A DNA stretch of 64,000 nt from positions 69,025 through 133,024 of the forward strand of contig JAVBOH010000002.1 of the NCBI GenBank assembly GCA_031550725.1, in the 5' to 3' direction. The notes beneath the pieces were generated by a model. The model saw only the letters and a program-made list of their open reading frames with translations. It had not been told where the DNA came from and did no database searches. This DNA comes from UBA946 sp031550725 (GTDB taxonomy: Bacteria > Bacillota > Clostridia > Oscillospirales > Ruminococcaceae). How positions within the stretch are numbered: the first letter of the stretch is position 1; every line of letters starts with the position of its first letter. The position numbers were made by a program, and so were the translations under genes. This document shows, in pieces, positions 33,937-42,647 of the stretch.

Positions 33937-34953
33937 TTATTTATAAGCATACTCCACGCTATTTTTTTCAACCATGTGTCCTGAAACAATTTCAATTTTG
34001 TTTTGATAATATATCCCTTGAATACAGGCGATAACTCTCTTTAGTGCCAAATCAGCCATTTTTCTTATGTCAATTTCGTATGTAGTGATAGCTGTGTCGC
34101 AAATGCCGTCTGCTATGAAATTATCAAACCCAACAACAGAAATATCCTCCGGTACTCTTATTCCAAGCTTATTTAGCTTTGCAATCAGTTTCCCTGCGAC
34201 AACATCACAATTGCACGCAAACGCTGTTGGCATTACTGATGGCAGTTCAATATCATCAATTAGCTTCAGCATTTCATTTCTGTCATTCAACAGCCAGTCC
34301 TTATTAACTTCAATACCATTTTCAATCAGGGATTTTACATACCCTAAATATCTGTCGGCTATGCTGCAATTCGAATTAATATTGCCGATAAACGAAATTT
34401 TTTTATGCCCATGATTAATAAGATGATTTGTCATATTATACATTCCATAAAAATTATCTGCTATAACAGCATCACAATCGGTGTTTTTATCGTAAAAGTC
34501 AAAACATACAACTGGAATATCCGAATTGCTGCAAATCATTTTAAGATAACGACTGTCTACCATTCCAAGCATTAATATACCATCAACTTTTTTGGATTTT
34601 ACTATTTCAGGAAATATACAGCTCTTTTCATATTCGTCAGACAAAATCTCTAGCATTGTTGAGCAGTTGTTTTGTGTTGCAATTATCGAGGTTTCCTGAT
34701 AAACCATTGTGTAAAAGCTCTGCATATTGCTTTCAATATATCTGCTTGCTATTATAATTCCAATATTATATGTATCCTTGCTGTTTTTTTGCCCTGATGA
34801 TGATTTTACTACATATCCAAGCTCGTCAGCTGCTTGCTGTATTGCATTTCTCATATCATCACTTACGCCTTTGTGACCTGACAATGCATTATGCACCGTT
34901 ACCGAGCTGACGCCAACTTTTTTCCCTATATCAGATAATGTTACTTTCCCCAT
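33937..34953 (-). CDS. LacI-family transcriptional regulator
   Basis: A 338-residue regulator. The DNA-binding headpiece is VTLSDIGKKVGVSSVTVHNALSGHKGVSDDM with the hinge RNAIQQAADELGYVVK. The ligand domain follows: NIGIIIASRYIESNMQSFYTM, GILMLGMVDSRYL, HKKISFIGNINSNCSIADRYLGY, PTAFACNCDVVAGKLI and ISVVGFDNFIADGICDTAITTYEID. Its family usually senses sugars. Nearby genes are not obvious targets, but the spacer of its own promoter and the GH59-like promoter at 52.18 kb share TTAAGTTAA, so control of itself and of a polysaccharide gene is possible (inference). Confidence 0.88.
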   Translation of the reverse strand: MGKVTLSDIGKKVGVSSVTVHNALSGHKGVSDDMRNAIQQAADELGYVVKSSSGQKNSKDTYNIGIIIASRYIESNMQSFYTMVYQETSIIATQNNCSTMLEILSDEYEKSCIFPEIVKSKKVDGILMLGMVDSRYLKMICSNSDIPVVCFDFYDKNTDCDAVIADNFYGMYNMTNHLINHGHKKISFIGNINSNCSIADRYLGYVKSLIENGIEVNKDWLLNDRNEMLKLIDDIELPSVMPTAFACNCDVVAGKLIAKLNKLGIRVPEDISVVGFDNFIADGICDTAITTYEIDIRKMADLALKRVIACIQGIYYQNKIEIVSGHMVEKNSVEYAYK

Positions 34954-35001
34954 TTTCTATAACCATCCTATCTATTGTTATACTCTCTAACACTTAAAAT
35001 A

Positions 35002-35030
35002 ATTATATTAAATTAAGTTAATTTTGTCAA
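35002..35030 (-). promoter_or_regulatory. Promoter of the LacI gene with operator-like spacer
   Basis: TTGACA (35030-35025) and TATAAT (35007-35002) with 17 bp between. The spacer is a near-symmetric TTAAnTTAAnTTAA run (35008-35021), where a repressor would block the polymerase. Confidence 0.6.
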
Positions 35031-35131
35031 GGGTAATGTGAAAATTGTCATGATATAAGTTGTTATGTTTTGCATTATAATCACGTTATTGTATGTTACT
35101 ATAAAGATATTGTATAATTATATTAATATAA

Positions 35132-35159
35132 AAAAGCTGCTCTTTAAAGAACAGCTTTT
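35132..35159 (-). terminator. Terminator of the PadR-DUF2812-ABC operon
   Basis: AAAAGCTG and CAGCTTTT arms enclose a palindromic TCTTTAAAGA. It ends 7 bp from the permease stop and gives a stem plus T run on the minus strand. Confidence 0.75.
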
Positions 35160-35165
35160 ACGATA

Positions 35166-36365
35166 TTACTTGTCAAAAATAATTTTTTCACTGTTAAACA
35201 TTCTTGTCAATATAAATGTGCAAATAAGCATAAATACAATATTTGCGGCAGTTGTTATAAGAATTGTTGTCACAGATGCCTCATGCTTGAAAATTGCTGT
35301 CATACATTGTGCGCTGTTGAAAACAGGTATCATGTAATAGTAAAATTCTTTCGCCACGCCGCCTGTTATCATACTCGAAAATCCGCATACTATACTTACT
35401 AGCATTACAGGCATAGCATATGATGTTGCTTCCTTGATTGATTTTGCAAATGCTGAAAGCAGTGACAGTATTGATACAAAAACCAGCACTGTTGATAACG
35501 ATATAATAAAAATCAATGCATAGTCCTTAATCGAATAGAAATTCAACATTTCGCTGTTATCCAGCTGCATGATTTTCGGAAGTGATAAAATAAGTCCTAT
35601 GAAACTTCCTGCACCGCCTAAAAGTCCGAATATTGTGACACTGAATATTTTTGCAAGTGCTATATCACTCCGTTTTGCAGGGGTTACAAGAATTGTACCA
35701 AGTGTTCCACGCTCCTTTTCACCTGCGATTGACTCAGGTGTTATCGCCTGACATCCTACACAGATAAACATGATTAGCAGCATTGGCAGCATATATACAA
35801 AATATGAGTTGAACATATCCTCGCTTGATGCAAGCTCATATCCCTCATCCATTGTTTCTTCCGTAACTGCATTAATGTCAAATTTGTTTATCAGCGAATT
35901 TTCATAGCTATATAAAATTGATAAAAATGTGCTGTTTGCTGTCAGCGACTCTGTTCTTGCTGAGTTTGACCATATCTGTATATTTGGTGCAGTTTTTCCA
36001 CTTGAAACTTCATACTCGGCAACAAGTGCATCAAAATTTTCAGGGAATACTACTAGTAAATCGGTTTCCATATTCTTTACCTGAGTTTTTATTTTTTCTA
36101 GGTCATTAATATTTTCATTTATAATATCAAATCCATAATCAGACTGTGATATTATTGTTTTTATTGACTGCGGCATATTAATAACATGAATTTGATATGT
36201 GTAATCCTCGGGTGTTGTGTCAAAATTAGACATGAGATTTCCCATCAGATTGTACATTATATAAATCATTAGCCCTGGTAGGATAATGGCTGTGAACAAC
36301 AGTCTTTTATCACCGAAAAATCGAATACATTCCTTTTTCATTATTGCCCATACATTACTTTTCAT
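35166..36365 (-). CDS. ABC-2 type transporter permease, NatB-like
   Basis: A 399-residue ABC-2 permease. It has one N-terminal helix (LLFTAIILPGLMIYIMYNLM, about residues 25-45), a large extracytoplasmic loop (to about 195, TTPEDYTYQIHVINMPQ onward), then five C-terminal helices with the ABC-2 signature GEKERGTLGTILVTPAKRSDIALAKIF. This layout is that of NatB-type exporters (Na+ or peptide/antibiotic efflux). The ATPase gene stops 18 bp upstream and they form one transporter. Substrate unknown. Confidence 0.85.
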   Translation of the reverse strand: MKSNVWAIMKKECIRFFGDKRLLFTAIILPGLMIYIMYNLMGNLMSNFDTTPEDYTYQIHVINMPQSIKTIISQSDYGFDIINENINDLEKIKTQVKNMETDLLVVFPENFDALVAEYEVSSGKTAPNIQIWSNSARTESLTANSTFLSILYSYENSLINKFDINAVTEETMDEGYELASSEDMFNSYFVYMLPMLLIMFICVGCQAITPESIAGEKERGTLGTILVTPAKRSDIALAKIFSVTIFGLLGGAGSFIGLILSLPKIMQLDNSEMLNFYSIKDYALIFIISLSTVLVFVSILSLLSAFAKSIKEATSYAMPVMLVSIVCGFSSMITGGVAKEFYYYMIPVFNSAQCMTAIFKHEASVTTILITTAANIVFMLICTFILTRMFNSEKIIFDK

Positions 36366-36383
36366 TGTTATTTCACCTCACTT

Positions 36384-37160
36384 TTATATTGTTTCGCCAG
36401 TTGTTTCATGATAAAGTTCAAAGAATGCATCCTCTAATGATTTATCCTTTGAAAAACCTGATACTGTATCACAGGCTATCATGCGTCCATCGATGATAAT
36501 TCCAATTCTGTCGCATACTTTTTCAATCAGACTAAAAATATGTGTTGACAGTATAATGCTTTTTCCCTGCGATTTTAATTCCACAAGGAAATCTGTTACA
36601 ACCTTTGCTGTAATAACATCAAGACCATTTGTAGGCTCATCAAAAATTATTATATCAGGGTCATGGACAATTGAAATTACAAGCGAAACTTTCTGTTTCA
36701 TACCTTGTGATAAATTTCCAATTTTTACTTCGGCAAATTTGTCTATACCGAATTTCTCAAACAGCATTTTCTTTCTTTCAGCACATACTTCCTTTGGAAT
36801 ATCATGCATTTGCGAGAAAAAATCAAACAGATAATTGGAAGTAAAATAATCATCCAGCTTTAATTCATTGGTTAAAAAACCAATTTTATGACGCACATCA
36901 TTTGCATTCTTAACGATACTGCTGCCGCCAACCAATGCATCTCCTGAGTCACAATTTATCAGCGTTGCAAGCATACGCATTGTTGTGGTTTTTCCTGCGC
37001 CGTTTGGTCCTAGCAGTCCAAACACTTCCCCCTCATATGCGGAAAAACTGATTTTATTTACTGCTGTAATTACGCTTTCCTTGGAATGTTTTAACTGCTG
37101 TTGTTTTTTCGACAACTTAAAGGTTTTATGCAGATCTGTTACCTTTAGAATTTCATTCAT
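36384..37160 (-). CDS. ABC transporter ATP-binding protein, NatA-like
   Basis: A 258-residue ATPase with Walker A GLLGPNGAGKTTTMRML, signature NLSQGMKQKVSLVISI, Walker B IIIFDEPTNGLD and the H-loop ILSTHIF. The N-terminal leader to residue 50 and the ANDVRHKIGFLTNELKLDDYFTSNYLFDFFSQ region place it with NatA/CcmA-type export ATPases. It is transcribed with the permease that follows and downstream of two DUF2812 genes. TTGAAAGGG precedes the ATG. Confidence 0.9.
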   Translation of the reverse strand: MNEILKVTDLHKTFKLSKKQQQLKHSKESVITAVNKISFSAYEGEVFGLLGPNGAGKTTTMRMLATLINCDSGDALVGGSSIVKNANDVRHKIGFLTNELKLDDYFTSNYLFDFFSQMHDIPKEVCAERKKMLFEKFGIDKFAEVKIGNLSQGMKQKVSLVISIVHDPDIIIFDEPTNGLDVITAKVVTDFLVELKSQGKSIILSTHIFSLIEKVCDRIGIIIDGRMIACDTVSGFSKDKSLEDAFFELYHETTGETI

Positions 37161-37185
37161 ATATATTTCCCTTTCAATAATTTAT

Positions 37186-37698
37186 TTAGTGATTTTGCAG
37201 GTGTTTTATTCTTGATGTCGTTTTAATAACTGCATACCAGCCGATAAAATCTAGAGTTAATATCATTGTTAGTATTATAAATGTAGAAATTGACGGACTT
37301 TCTTCAAACAGTCTTGCAGAATATAGAATTAAAGAAATAAAGCACAATGCAAGCGGCAAATGCATTAAACGTACTTGTTTTAGCGTATCAATCTGAGAAT
37401 TGATATTGATTGCATTAGACGAATTTGTGTCTGTTATTTTCTTTTTGGTATATATCCATCTGCCAATATGACCAATAAATATACAGTTTTCATTAAGCTT
37501 TGGTGCATCATCAAATAATAAACATTTATCGCTTAAATCAAGTGAATATATATAATCATCTTCTGCATTTTCTTCAAATGTATAGAAGAAAGGGAAAACG
37601 CTTGTTAGCTGATATCCCTTGTATGACATTTCGTTTATCCATAGCTGTTCCTTTTCGTAATCAAAGGCGAAAAACACTTTAAATATTGTTTTTGACAT
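37186..37698 (-). CDS. DUF2812 protein, second copy
   Basis: A 170-residue DUF2812 protein: KTIFKVFFAFDYEKEQLWINEMSYKGYQLTSVFPFFYTFEE, the family hallmark with a W-I-N-E-M motif, YSLDLSDKCLLFDDAP, and two C-terminal transmembrane helices (about residues 120-165). DUF2812 proteins are small Firmicutes membrane proteins nearly always encoded beside a PadR regulator; function unknown. ATG 37698 is preferred because AGGTGG lies 8 bp upstream and overlaps the previous stop; an in-frame GTG extension begins at 37710. It is a diverged paralogue of the copy upstream. Confidence 0.8.
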   Translation of the reverse strand: MSKTIFKVFFAFDYEKEQLWINEMSYKGYQLTSVFPFFYTFEENAEDDYIYSLDLSDKCLLFDDAPKLNENCIFIGHIGRWIYTKKKITDTNSSNAININSQIDTLKQVRLMHLPLALCFISLILYSARLFEESPSISTFIILTMILTLDFIGWYAVIKTTSRIKHLQNH

Positions 37699-37710
37699 AT
37701 AAAACACCAC

Positions 37711-38277
37711 CTATTCGTGTAAGTTTCTTTCATTTATAAGCCGTTTTTTAAGTCCTAACAGCTTGATATATCCCCGCACAAGAAATATTGACATTGCAAT
37801 TGTCATTACAAGTGGGAAACCAAAAGCAAGTATTATCTCCTCAAGTGGTATTATGCCATGGTAAGCAATTAAATAACTTATGGTTGTCAGATAACCCAAC
37901 CCGCATAAAAACGCACAAAAATATGTTAATTTCATAATTTTATTTATATGCATTACCTTTGAATCGATGTCCGAATGCATATTAAACTCTCCGTCTGATG
38001 CCTTTTTACGAAAGAATACCCAATTCTTAAATGAGCCTACGTGTTCTGCTCCTGTTTCCTCTACAAAGCGGATATATTCCTGACTTTCATAGTGACTTGG
38101 AAAATGTTTTAGCATTTCAAGACGGTATATATATTCATTTGGATTTCCCTCCTCAAACTCATAACGTGCAAATCCTACGCTCACAAGATTATATCCATGA
38201 GCTGCCATTTCATTTATCCAACGTTCTTCATTTTCAAAATCCCATATAAAAAACATCTTATGCACAACTTTTCTCAA
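37711..38277 (-). CDS. DUF2812 protein, first copy
   Basis: A 188-residue DUF2812 protein: HKMFFIWDFENEERWINEMAAHGYNLVSVGFARYEFEEGNPNEYIYRLEML, then FVEETGAEHVGSFKNWVFFRKKA, and two transmembrane helices (about 113-135 and 145-168). Its start overlaps the PadR stop by the ATGA tetranucleotide, so the two are translationally coupled. The cytoplasmic domain may relay a signal to or from PadR (inference); no effect has been established for the family. Confidence 0.85.
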   Translation of the reverse strand: MRKVVHKMFFIWDFENEERWINEMAAHGYNLVSVGFARYEFEEGNPNEYIYRLEMLKHFPSHYESQEYIRFVEETGAEHVGSFKNWVFFRKKASDGEFNMHSDIDSKVMHINKIMKLTYFCAFLCGLGYLTTISYLIAYHGIIPLEEIILAFGFPLVMTIAMSIFLVRGYIKLLGLKKRLINERNLHE

Positions 38278-38603
38278 TGAAATCCACCCCCTAAAATTAC
38301 CTCACCATTCTCTACAAGTTCCTTTAATCTTTTAAGCTCATTCTCAACTACAACTCGCCCAATATCAGTTATTATATATTCCTTTTTACGACTGTCAAGC
38401 GTACCTGCCAAGGCTTTTATCCAGCCCTTTTCCACTAGTGAATTTAATGCGCCATACAATGTTCCTGCAGCAAGTTTTACTCGTCCGCATGACAGCTCTT
38501 CAACATTCTGCATTATTCCATACCCATGCAATGCTTTATGCAGAGAAAGCAAAATGTAATATACCGCTTCCGTTAAGGCTATGTTATCGTTATTTATACC
38601 CAC
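38274..38603 (-). CDS. PadR-family transcriptional regulator
   Basis: A 109-residue PadR regulator of the short (PadR_s2-like) type: LTEAVYYILLSLHKALHGYGIMQNVEELSCGRVKLAAGTLYGALNSLVEKGWI is the winged helix with the typical HGYxIMQ and LxxGTLYGAL motifs. The short C-terminus (about 30 residues) would form the dimer. It starts with GTG at 38603; GGAG is 6 bp upstream, and an out-of-frame ATG overlaps it. It probably represses its own operon (PadR, two DUF2812, ABC exporter) through repeated operators in the promoter. PadR/exporter units often respond to the exported compound. Confidence 0.88.
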   Translation of the reverse strand: MGINNDNIALTEAVYYILLSLHKALHGYGIMQNVEELSCGRVKLAAGTLYGALNSLVEKGWIKALAGTLDSRKKEYIITDIGRVVVENELKRLKELVENGEVILGGGFH

Positions 38604-38622
38604 ATTATCTCCGTCCTTTCAA

Positions 38623-38718
38623 TATATCATCTGCCGATACTTCGGCTTTCGTTATTTCGTCTTTCGTTATATCGTCTACCGATACATATAGTATATCAGC
38701 TGCCGATATATTTGTCAA
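38623..38718 (-). promoter_or_regulatory. PadR operon promoter with three operator repeats
   Basis: TTGACA (38718-38713) and TATACT (38695-38690) are 17 bp apart. Three copies of an 18-bp repeat close to TATATCNNCTNCCGATA lie at 38692-38710 (between -35 and -10), 38668-38685 and 38623-38640 (over the ribosome site side). Each is an imperfect palindrome (TATATC..GATATA). Position on the promoter and along the leader fits cooperative autorepression. Confidence 0.7.
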
Positions 38719-38735
38719 TAGGTTTTATAAAAAAA

Positions 38736-38767
38736 AGGATACACAAGAATTTCTTCTCATGTATCCT
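38736..38767 (-). terminator. Terminator of the histidine kinase gene
   Basis: On the minus strand AGGATACA and TGTATCCT form a stem followed by eight T. It closes the signalling cluster right before the PadR promoter region. Confidence 0.8.
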
Positions 38768-38775
38768 AAATAGTT

Positions 38776-41562
38776 TTATGCTTTTACTCCATCCATATAC
38801 TCATTAATAAGCGCAATCGCATTATCATAATCGGACAGCAGTATGTTTTGTGATATGTTCTCAAAAACATCACTATTGCGATATTCCTTTAGCTCCCCTG
38901 TAATTTCATCCATCACCGTAATATCATAATTTTCAAGTGCCTCACGAAGTAACTTGAGCTTTGGTAAAATTACCTCGGAAATATCGGTGTCATCCGGTTC
39001 TGACACTTGTCCTTTTTCGCTTCCCAGTGCATTTAAAATATTATCCCTGACATTACTTAGCATTGTCAAAAACGGATCTGTATATTTATTGATGTAACTG
39101 TAATTCTCCTCTTTTCCTGCCATTTCAAGTGCTTTGGCTTTTTCGGAGAGTTCCGATGCGCCAATATTAGCTGCTGCACTTTTCATAGCATGAACATGAG
39201 TTGTGAATAGCTTTACATTGCCGTCACTCAAGGTTGTTGGTATTTGTGAAAGCTTTGCATCGGCGTCCTTACAGAAATAATTAAGAGTTATCAGGTAATT
39301 CTCCATTCTTCCGCCTGTATTCTGCAGTCCTGCTGCTATATTTACACCATCAATGTTTATTTTTACATCCTCGACCTTTTCTTTTGCTTTTATGGACTTG
39401 ATACGCTTTTTGTATGGTATCCACAAATCAAGAATAGCATTTAGTTTTGCAATTTCAACTGGCTTTGCAAGAAAATCGTTAAAGCCATGACTTAAGAACA
39501 TTTCTCTCATTCCACTTACTGCATTCGCTGTCAGCGCAATTACTGTCAGTGCCTCATATTCAGACCCAAGCTCTCTTATTGCCTCGGTTGCCTCAATACC
39601 ATCTAATCCCGGCATCATGTGGTCCATGAAAACTATATCATATTGATATTTTTGTACCATTTTTATTGCTTCTTCTCCCGAAAGGCATGTATCAACCTTC
39701 ATTTGCAATGGTGAAAGCAATCCCTCCATAACCTTAAGGTTTGTTGAGATATCATCAACGATTAGAATTCTTGCGCTTGGTGCTATAAATCCGCTCAAAT
39801 CATTTCGTGTATCATTTTGTGTTGGCATAATATCATTCAGAGCATTTACAAGTGAAATACAGCTTACAGGCATTGCGATTGAACGAACACCCTGCACTCC
39901 TGATGATATACCAAATTCCGAAAGCAAAAACAATTTTGAGCTGGAACTAATCAATAAAATTGCATCCTTAGCATCGTCATAAAGAAAATGTGGTACAAAA
40001 ATATTTTTATAACCACCACTCTTTATTTCGTTTTCAAAATCAAGTAAGTTATTTGCAATTTTAAGCGGTATTTCCAAATCCTCGAATGTTCTTGCTATTG
40101 ATTCTGCATATACAGGACGCATCTCATATAGAAGTGATTTCTCTAAATCCGGAGTATTAACTTTCGCAAGATATGTTTCATCTGTTACATCAAGTGCCAC
40201 TGTTACTGTGAATACAGAGCCTTTTCCATACTCACTGCTAGCATTGATGTCACCATTCATCAGGGTGCATAAATTTTTTGTGATAGCAAGTCCTAGACCT
40301 GTACCTTCAATACCCATATTCTTTTTTGTATCAAACTGGGTGAATTTCTCAAATAGTAAGTGTAAATCTTCACTCTTTATACCTATACCTGTATCTGATA
40401 CAACAATTTTCAAAATCATGCAGTCATCATGCATTTCGCCTGTAACAGACAATGAAATATAACCCTCATGTGTATATTTTGCTGCATTTGTCAGAAGATT
40501 AAGCATAATCTGGCGAATACGGACTTCATCACCGAAAAACATTGTCGGCAGCTTGCTGTCAATATACGCTACAAACATAAGCTTATCACTTATTTTGGTT
40601 CTGATAATGTTACATACATCATTGAATACCGATGTTATATTAAATTCAACAGGTACAAGCTCCAGCTTACCCGATTCAATTTTTGAAAAGTCAAGTATAT
40701 CATTAATGATTGTAAGCAAGTTCATACCTGCTTGTTTTATCTGGCTCACATTTTCATAAACGCCATTTTCCAAATCCTCTCGCAAAACAAGCTCGGACAT
40801 ACCGATTATAGCATTCATCGGCGTACGGATTTCATGGCTCATGTTAGCAAGAAATTCACTCTTTGACTTTGATGCAGCCTCAGCTTTATTTGCAAGGCTG
40901 AATATGGTCGACAGATTTTTCTCGTTCTGTATAACCATTTCCTTAAGCCTTTTCTGCCTGTTCCATGACTTAAAGCGCACGATATCCTGTATGTATGTAA
41001 TTATTAGACATATCACAAAAGATGAAATAAGGTCATTTATTGCATATTTAATCGGTAATGCTGAAAAATTCAAGCCTGCTAATGTTCCTGCACATAAAAA
41101 AATTACAAACGAGGTAATTGTACCGCTAATTTTAAATTTTAATGGCAGCGGCGAGAATACAGGTATCATAAGTACAAATGAAAATCCACCGATATATGAT
41201 GCTGCATATTCACCCGCTGTCGCAGTTATTACTGCTGTTGAAATATATAAATATCCAACCATTATCATAATTGTTAACCCCGGTTTATTGCGAAATGATT
41301 TTGTAAATCTTACTAATATCATCGCAATGCTTAAAAGGCTGAATATTACTCTTAAAATAACAGTCATCTCAGGATACTGGTGCAGTTTTAAATCATTCGG
41401 TATATACGGCAGCCATACTAATGCTGTTATAAACAACAGAAAGCATAATTTTCCTGATTCATAATTAAGCTCACCAGCATATGTATTTCTGCTGCTTTCG
41501 TCGCCGTATGCTTCTAAAAGTCCCCTGCATTTTTTTATTAATTTTTTAACCCCTTTTATCAT
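38776..41562 (-). CDS. Membrane hybrid histidine kinase with REC and HPt domains
   Basis: A 928-residue kinase. Residues about 35-205 hold six or seven transmembrane helices without a recognisable extracellular domain, like the MASE-type membrane sensors. HisKA has [20 protein letters not shown] with H243; HATPase_c has [18 protein letters not shown] and [12 protein letters not shown] degenerate receiver-like segment (about 470-580) precedes the true REC ([13 protein letters not shown] ... [14 protein letters not shown], Asp near 648), and the HPt domain ends it ([16 protein letters not shown], His near 791). All relay residues are present, so it can run an internal His-Asp-His phosphorelay. 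The gene overlaps the stop of the HD-GYP response regulator by 4 bases (ATGA), so they are a functional pair. Confidence 0.9.
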   Translation of the reverse strand: MIKGVKKLIKKCRGLLEAYGDESSRNTYAGELNYESGKLCFLLFITALVWLPYIPNDLKLHQYPEMTVILRVIFSLLSIAMILVRFTKSFRNKPGLTIMIMVGYLYISTAVITATAGEYAASYIGGFSFVLMIPVFSPLPLKFKISGTITSFVIFLCAGTLAGLNFSALPIKYAINDLISSFVICLIITYIQDIVRFKSWNRQKRLKEMVIQNEKNLSTIFSLANKAEAASKSKSEFLANMSHEIRTPMNAIIGMSELVLREDLENGVYENVSQIKQAGMNLLTIINDILDFSKIESGKLELVPVEFNITSVFNDVCNIIRTKISDKLMFVAYIDSKLPTMFFGDEVRIRQIMLNLLTNAAKYTHEGYISLSVTGEMHDDCMILKIVVSDTGIGIKSEDLHLLFEKFTQFDTKKNMGIEGTGLGLAITKNLCTLMNGDINASSEYGKGSVFTVTVALDVTDETYLAKVNTPDLEKSLLYEMRPVYAESIARTFEDLEIPLKIANNLLDFENEIKSGGYKNIFVPHFLYDDAKDAILLISSSSKLFLLSEFGISSGVQGVRSIAMPVSCISLVNALNDIMPTQNDTRNDLSGFIAPSARILIVDDISTNLKVMEGLLSPLQMKVDTCLSGEEAIKMVQKYQYDIVFMDHMMPGLDGIEATEAIRELGSEYEALTVIALTANAVSGMREMFLSHGFNDFLAKPVEIAKLNAILDLWIPYKKRIKSIKAKEKVEDVKINIDGVNIAAGLQNTGGRMENYLITLNYFCKDADAKLSQIPTTLSDGNVKLFTTHVHAMKSAAANIGASELSEKAKALEMAGKEENYSYINKYTDPFLTMLSNVRDNILNALGSEKGQVSEPDDTDISEVILPKLKLLREALENYDITVMDEITGELKEYRNSDVFENISQNILLSDYDNAIALINEYMDGVKA

Positions 41563-42647
41563 TTAATCTCCTTTGATATCGTAAAGAAATCTATGTTGAT
41601 GTCACTAAATAAATCCGTTAGTATCGGATCAAATTGTGTACCCTTTCCATCAATGATAATTTTTACCGCTTCCTCATGTGTGAAAGCTTTTTTGTATGGT
41701 CTTTCAGAAATTAGAGCATCATAAACGTCTGCTATCGCCATCATTCGTCCCTGTAATGGAATTTCCTCAGCTGCAATACCGCATGGATATCCCTTGCCAT
41801 CCCATCTTTCGTGGTGGCTGTATGCTAAGATTGCTGCTTGCTGCAAAAATTCGTTCTCATCAGCTTTGGCACAAATTCTGTCAATTACTTCCTTGCCAAT
41901 CGTTGTATGACGTTTCATAACCTCAAATTCTTCTGGATCAAGTCTGCCAGGTTTATTCAAGATGCTGTCAGGTACTCCGATTTTTCCTACATCGTGCAGT
42001 TGGGCAGACTGTATTACAAGCTTTATATCCCAGTTTTTAACGACATCATGATATATCTTTCTCTCAAGCATTTTCTCAACTAATGCTTTTAAATAAAGCT
42101 GCGTTCTTTCAACATGACCGCCTGTGTCACCGTCACGGAACTCAACCAGGTCTGCTACTGTGCCAAGAATAACATCCTGAAGCTTAACAATTTTCTCGGT
42201 TTTATCTTCAACCATCTTTTGCAGGTTGTCGTTATAATCCATTAAGCGTTCATTCTGCACTGCTAGACGCTTTTGCTGCTCCTCAATCAACATATGCAGC
42301 TCTATTCTCTTTTTAAGCAGAGGTACTGAAAATGGCTTTGATATATAATCAACTGCACCTAGCGATAACCCGTCAAATTCACTTACTGGGTCGCTTTTTG
42401 CTGTCAGAAATATAACTGGTATATTATCAAGGTCGTGGTTTGCTTTAATCTGTCTGATAGTTTCATAACCATCCATTTCAGGCATTTCAATATCAAGTAA
42501 GATAAGGTCAGGTTTTATTTTTTCAAGCAGCTGCAAAGCCCTCTCGCCTGAAGGAACTGTCAAAACATCATAAATATCCTGTAATGCGCATTTTCCAGCT
42601 GATAAATTCGTGATGTTGTCATCAATCAGCATTATCTTCTTTTTCAA
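41559..42647 (-). CDS. Response regulator with HD-GYP c-di-GMP phosphodiesterase domain
   Basis: A 362-residue protein. REC is at the N-terminus ([12 protein letters not shown] ... [26 protein letters not shown]), a coiled coil links (about 130-165), and the HD-GYP domain follows: [29 protein letters not shown] (HD intact), [13 protein letters not shown] (GKGYP in place of GTGYP) and [18 protein letters not shown]. Expected role: hydrolyse c-di-GMP when phosphorylated, with the HPt of the adjacent kinase as a likely donor. I chose TTG 42647, which has GGAG 9 bp upstream and gives the normal [11 protein letters not shown] start; ATG 42665 places the ribosome site inside the coding part. It overlaps the upstream gene by 26 bases. 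Confidence 0.88.
   Translation of the reverse strand: MKKKIMLIDDNITNLSAGKCALQDIYDVLTVPSGERALQLLEKIKPDLILLDIEMPEMDGYETIRQIKANHDLDNIPVIFLTAKSDPVSEFDGLSLGAVDYISKPFSVPLLKKRIELHMLIEEQQKRLAVQNERLMDYNDNLQKMVEDKTEKIVKLQDVILGTVADLVEFRDGDTGGHVERTQLYLKALVEKMLERKIYHDVVKNWDIKLVIQSAQLHDVGKIGVPDSILNKPGRLDPEEFEVMKRHTTIGKEVIDRICAKADENEFLQQAAILAYSHHERWDGKGYPCGIAAEEIPLQGRMMAIADVYDALISERPYKKAFTHEEAVKIIIDGKGTQFDPILTDLFSDINIDFFTISKEIK

Noticed and set aside
40841..41464. Plus-strand 207-residue frame
   Set aside because: It is the antisense shadow of the membrane domain of the hybrid kinase; hydrophobicity mirrors the other strand, and no ribosome site is seen.
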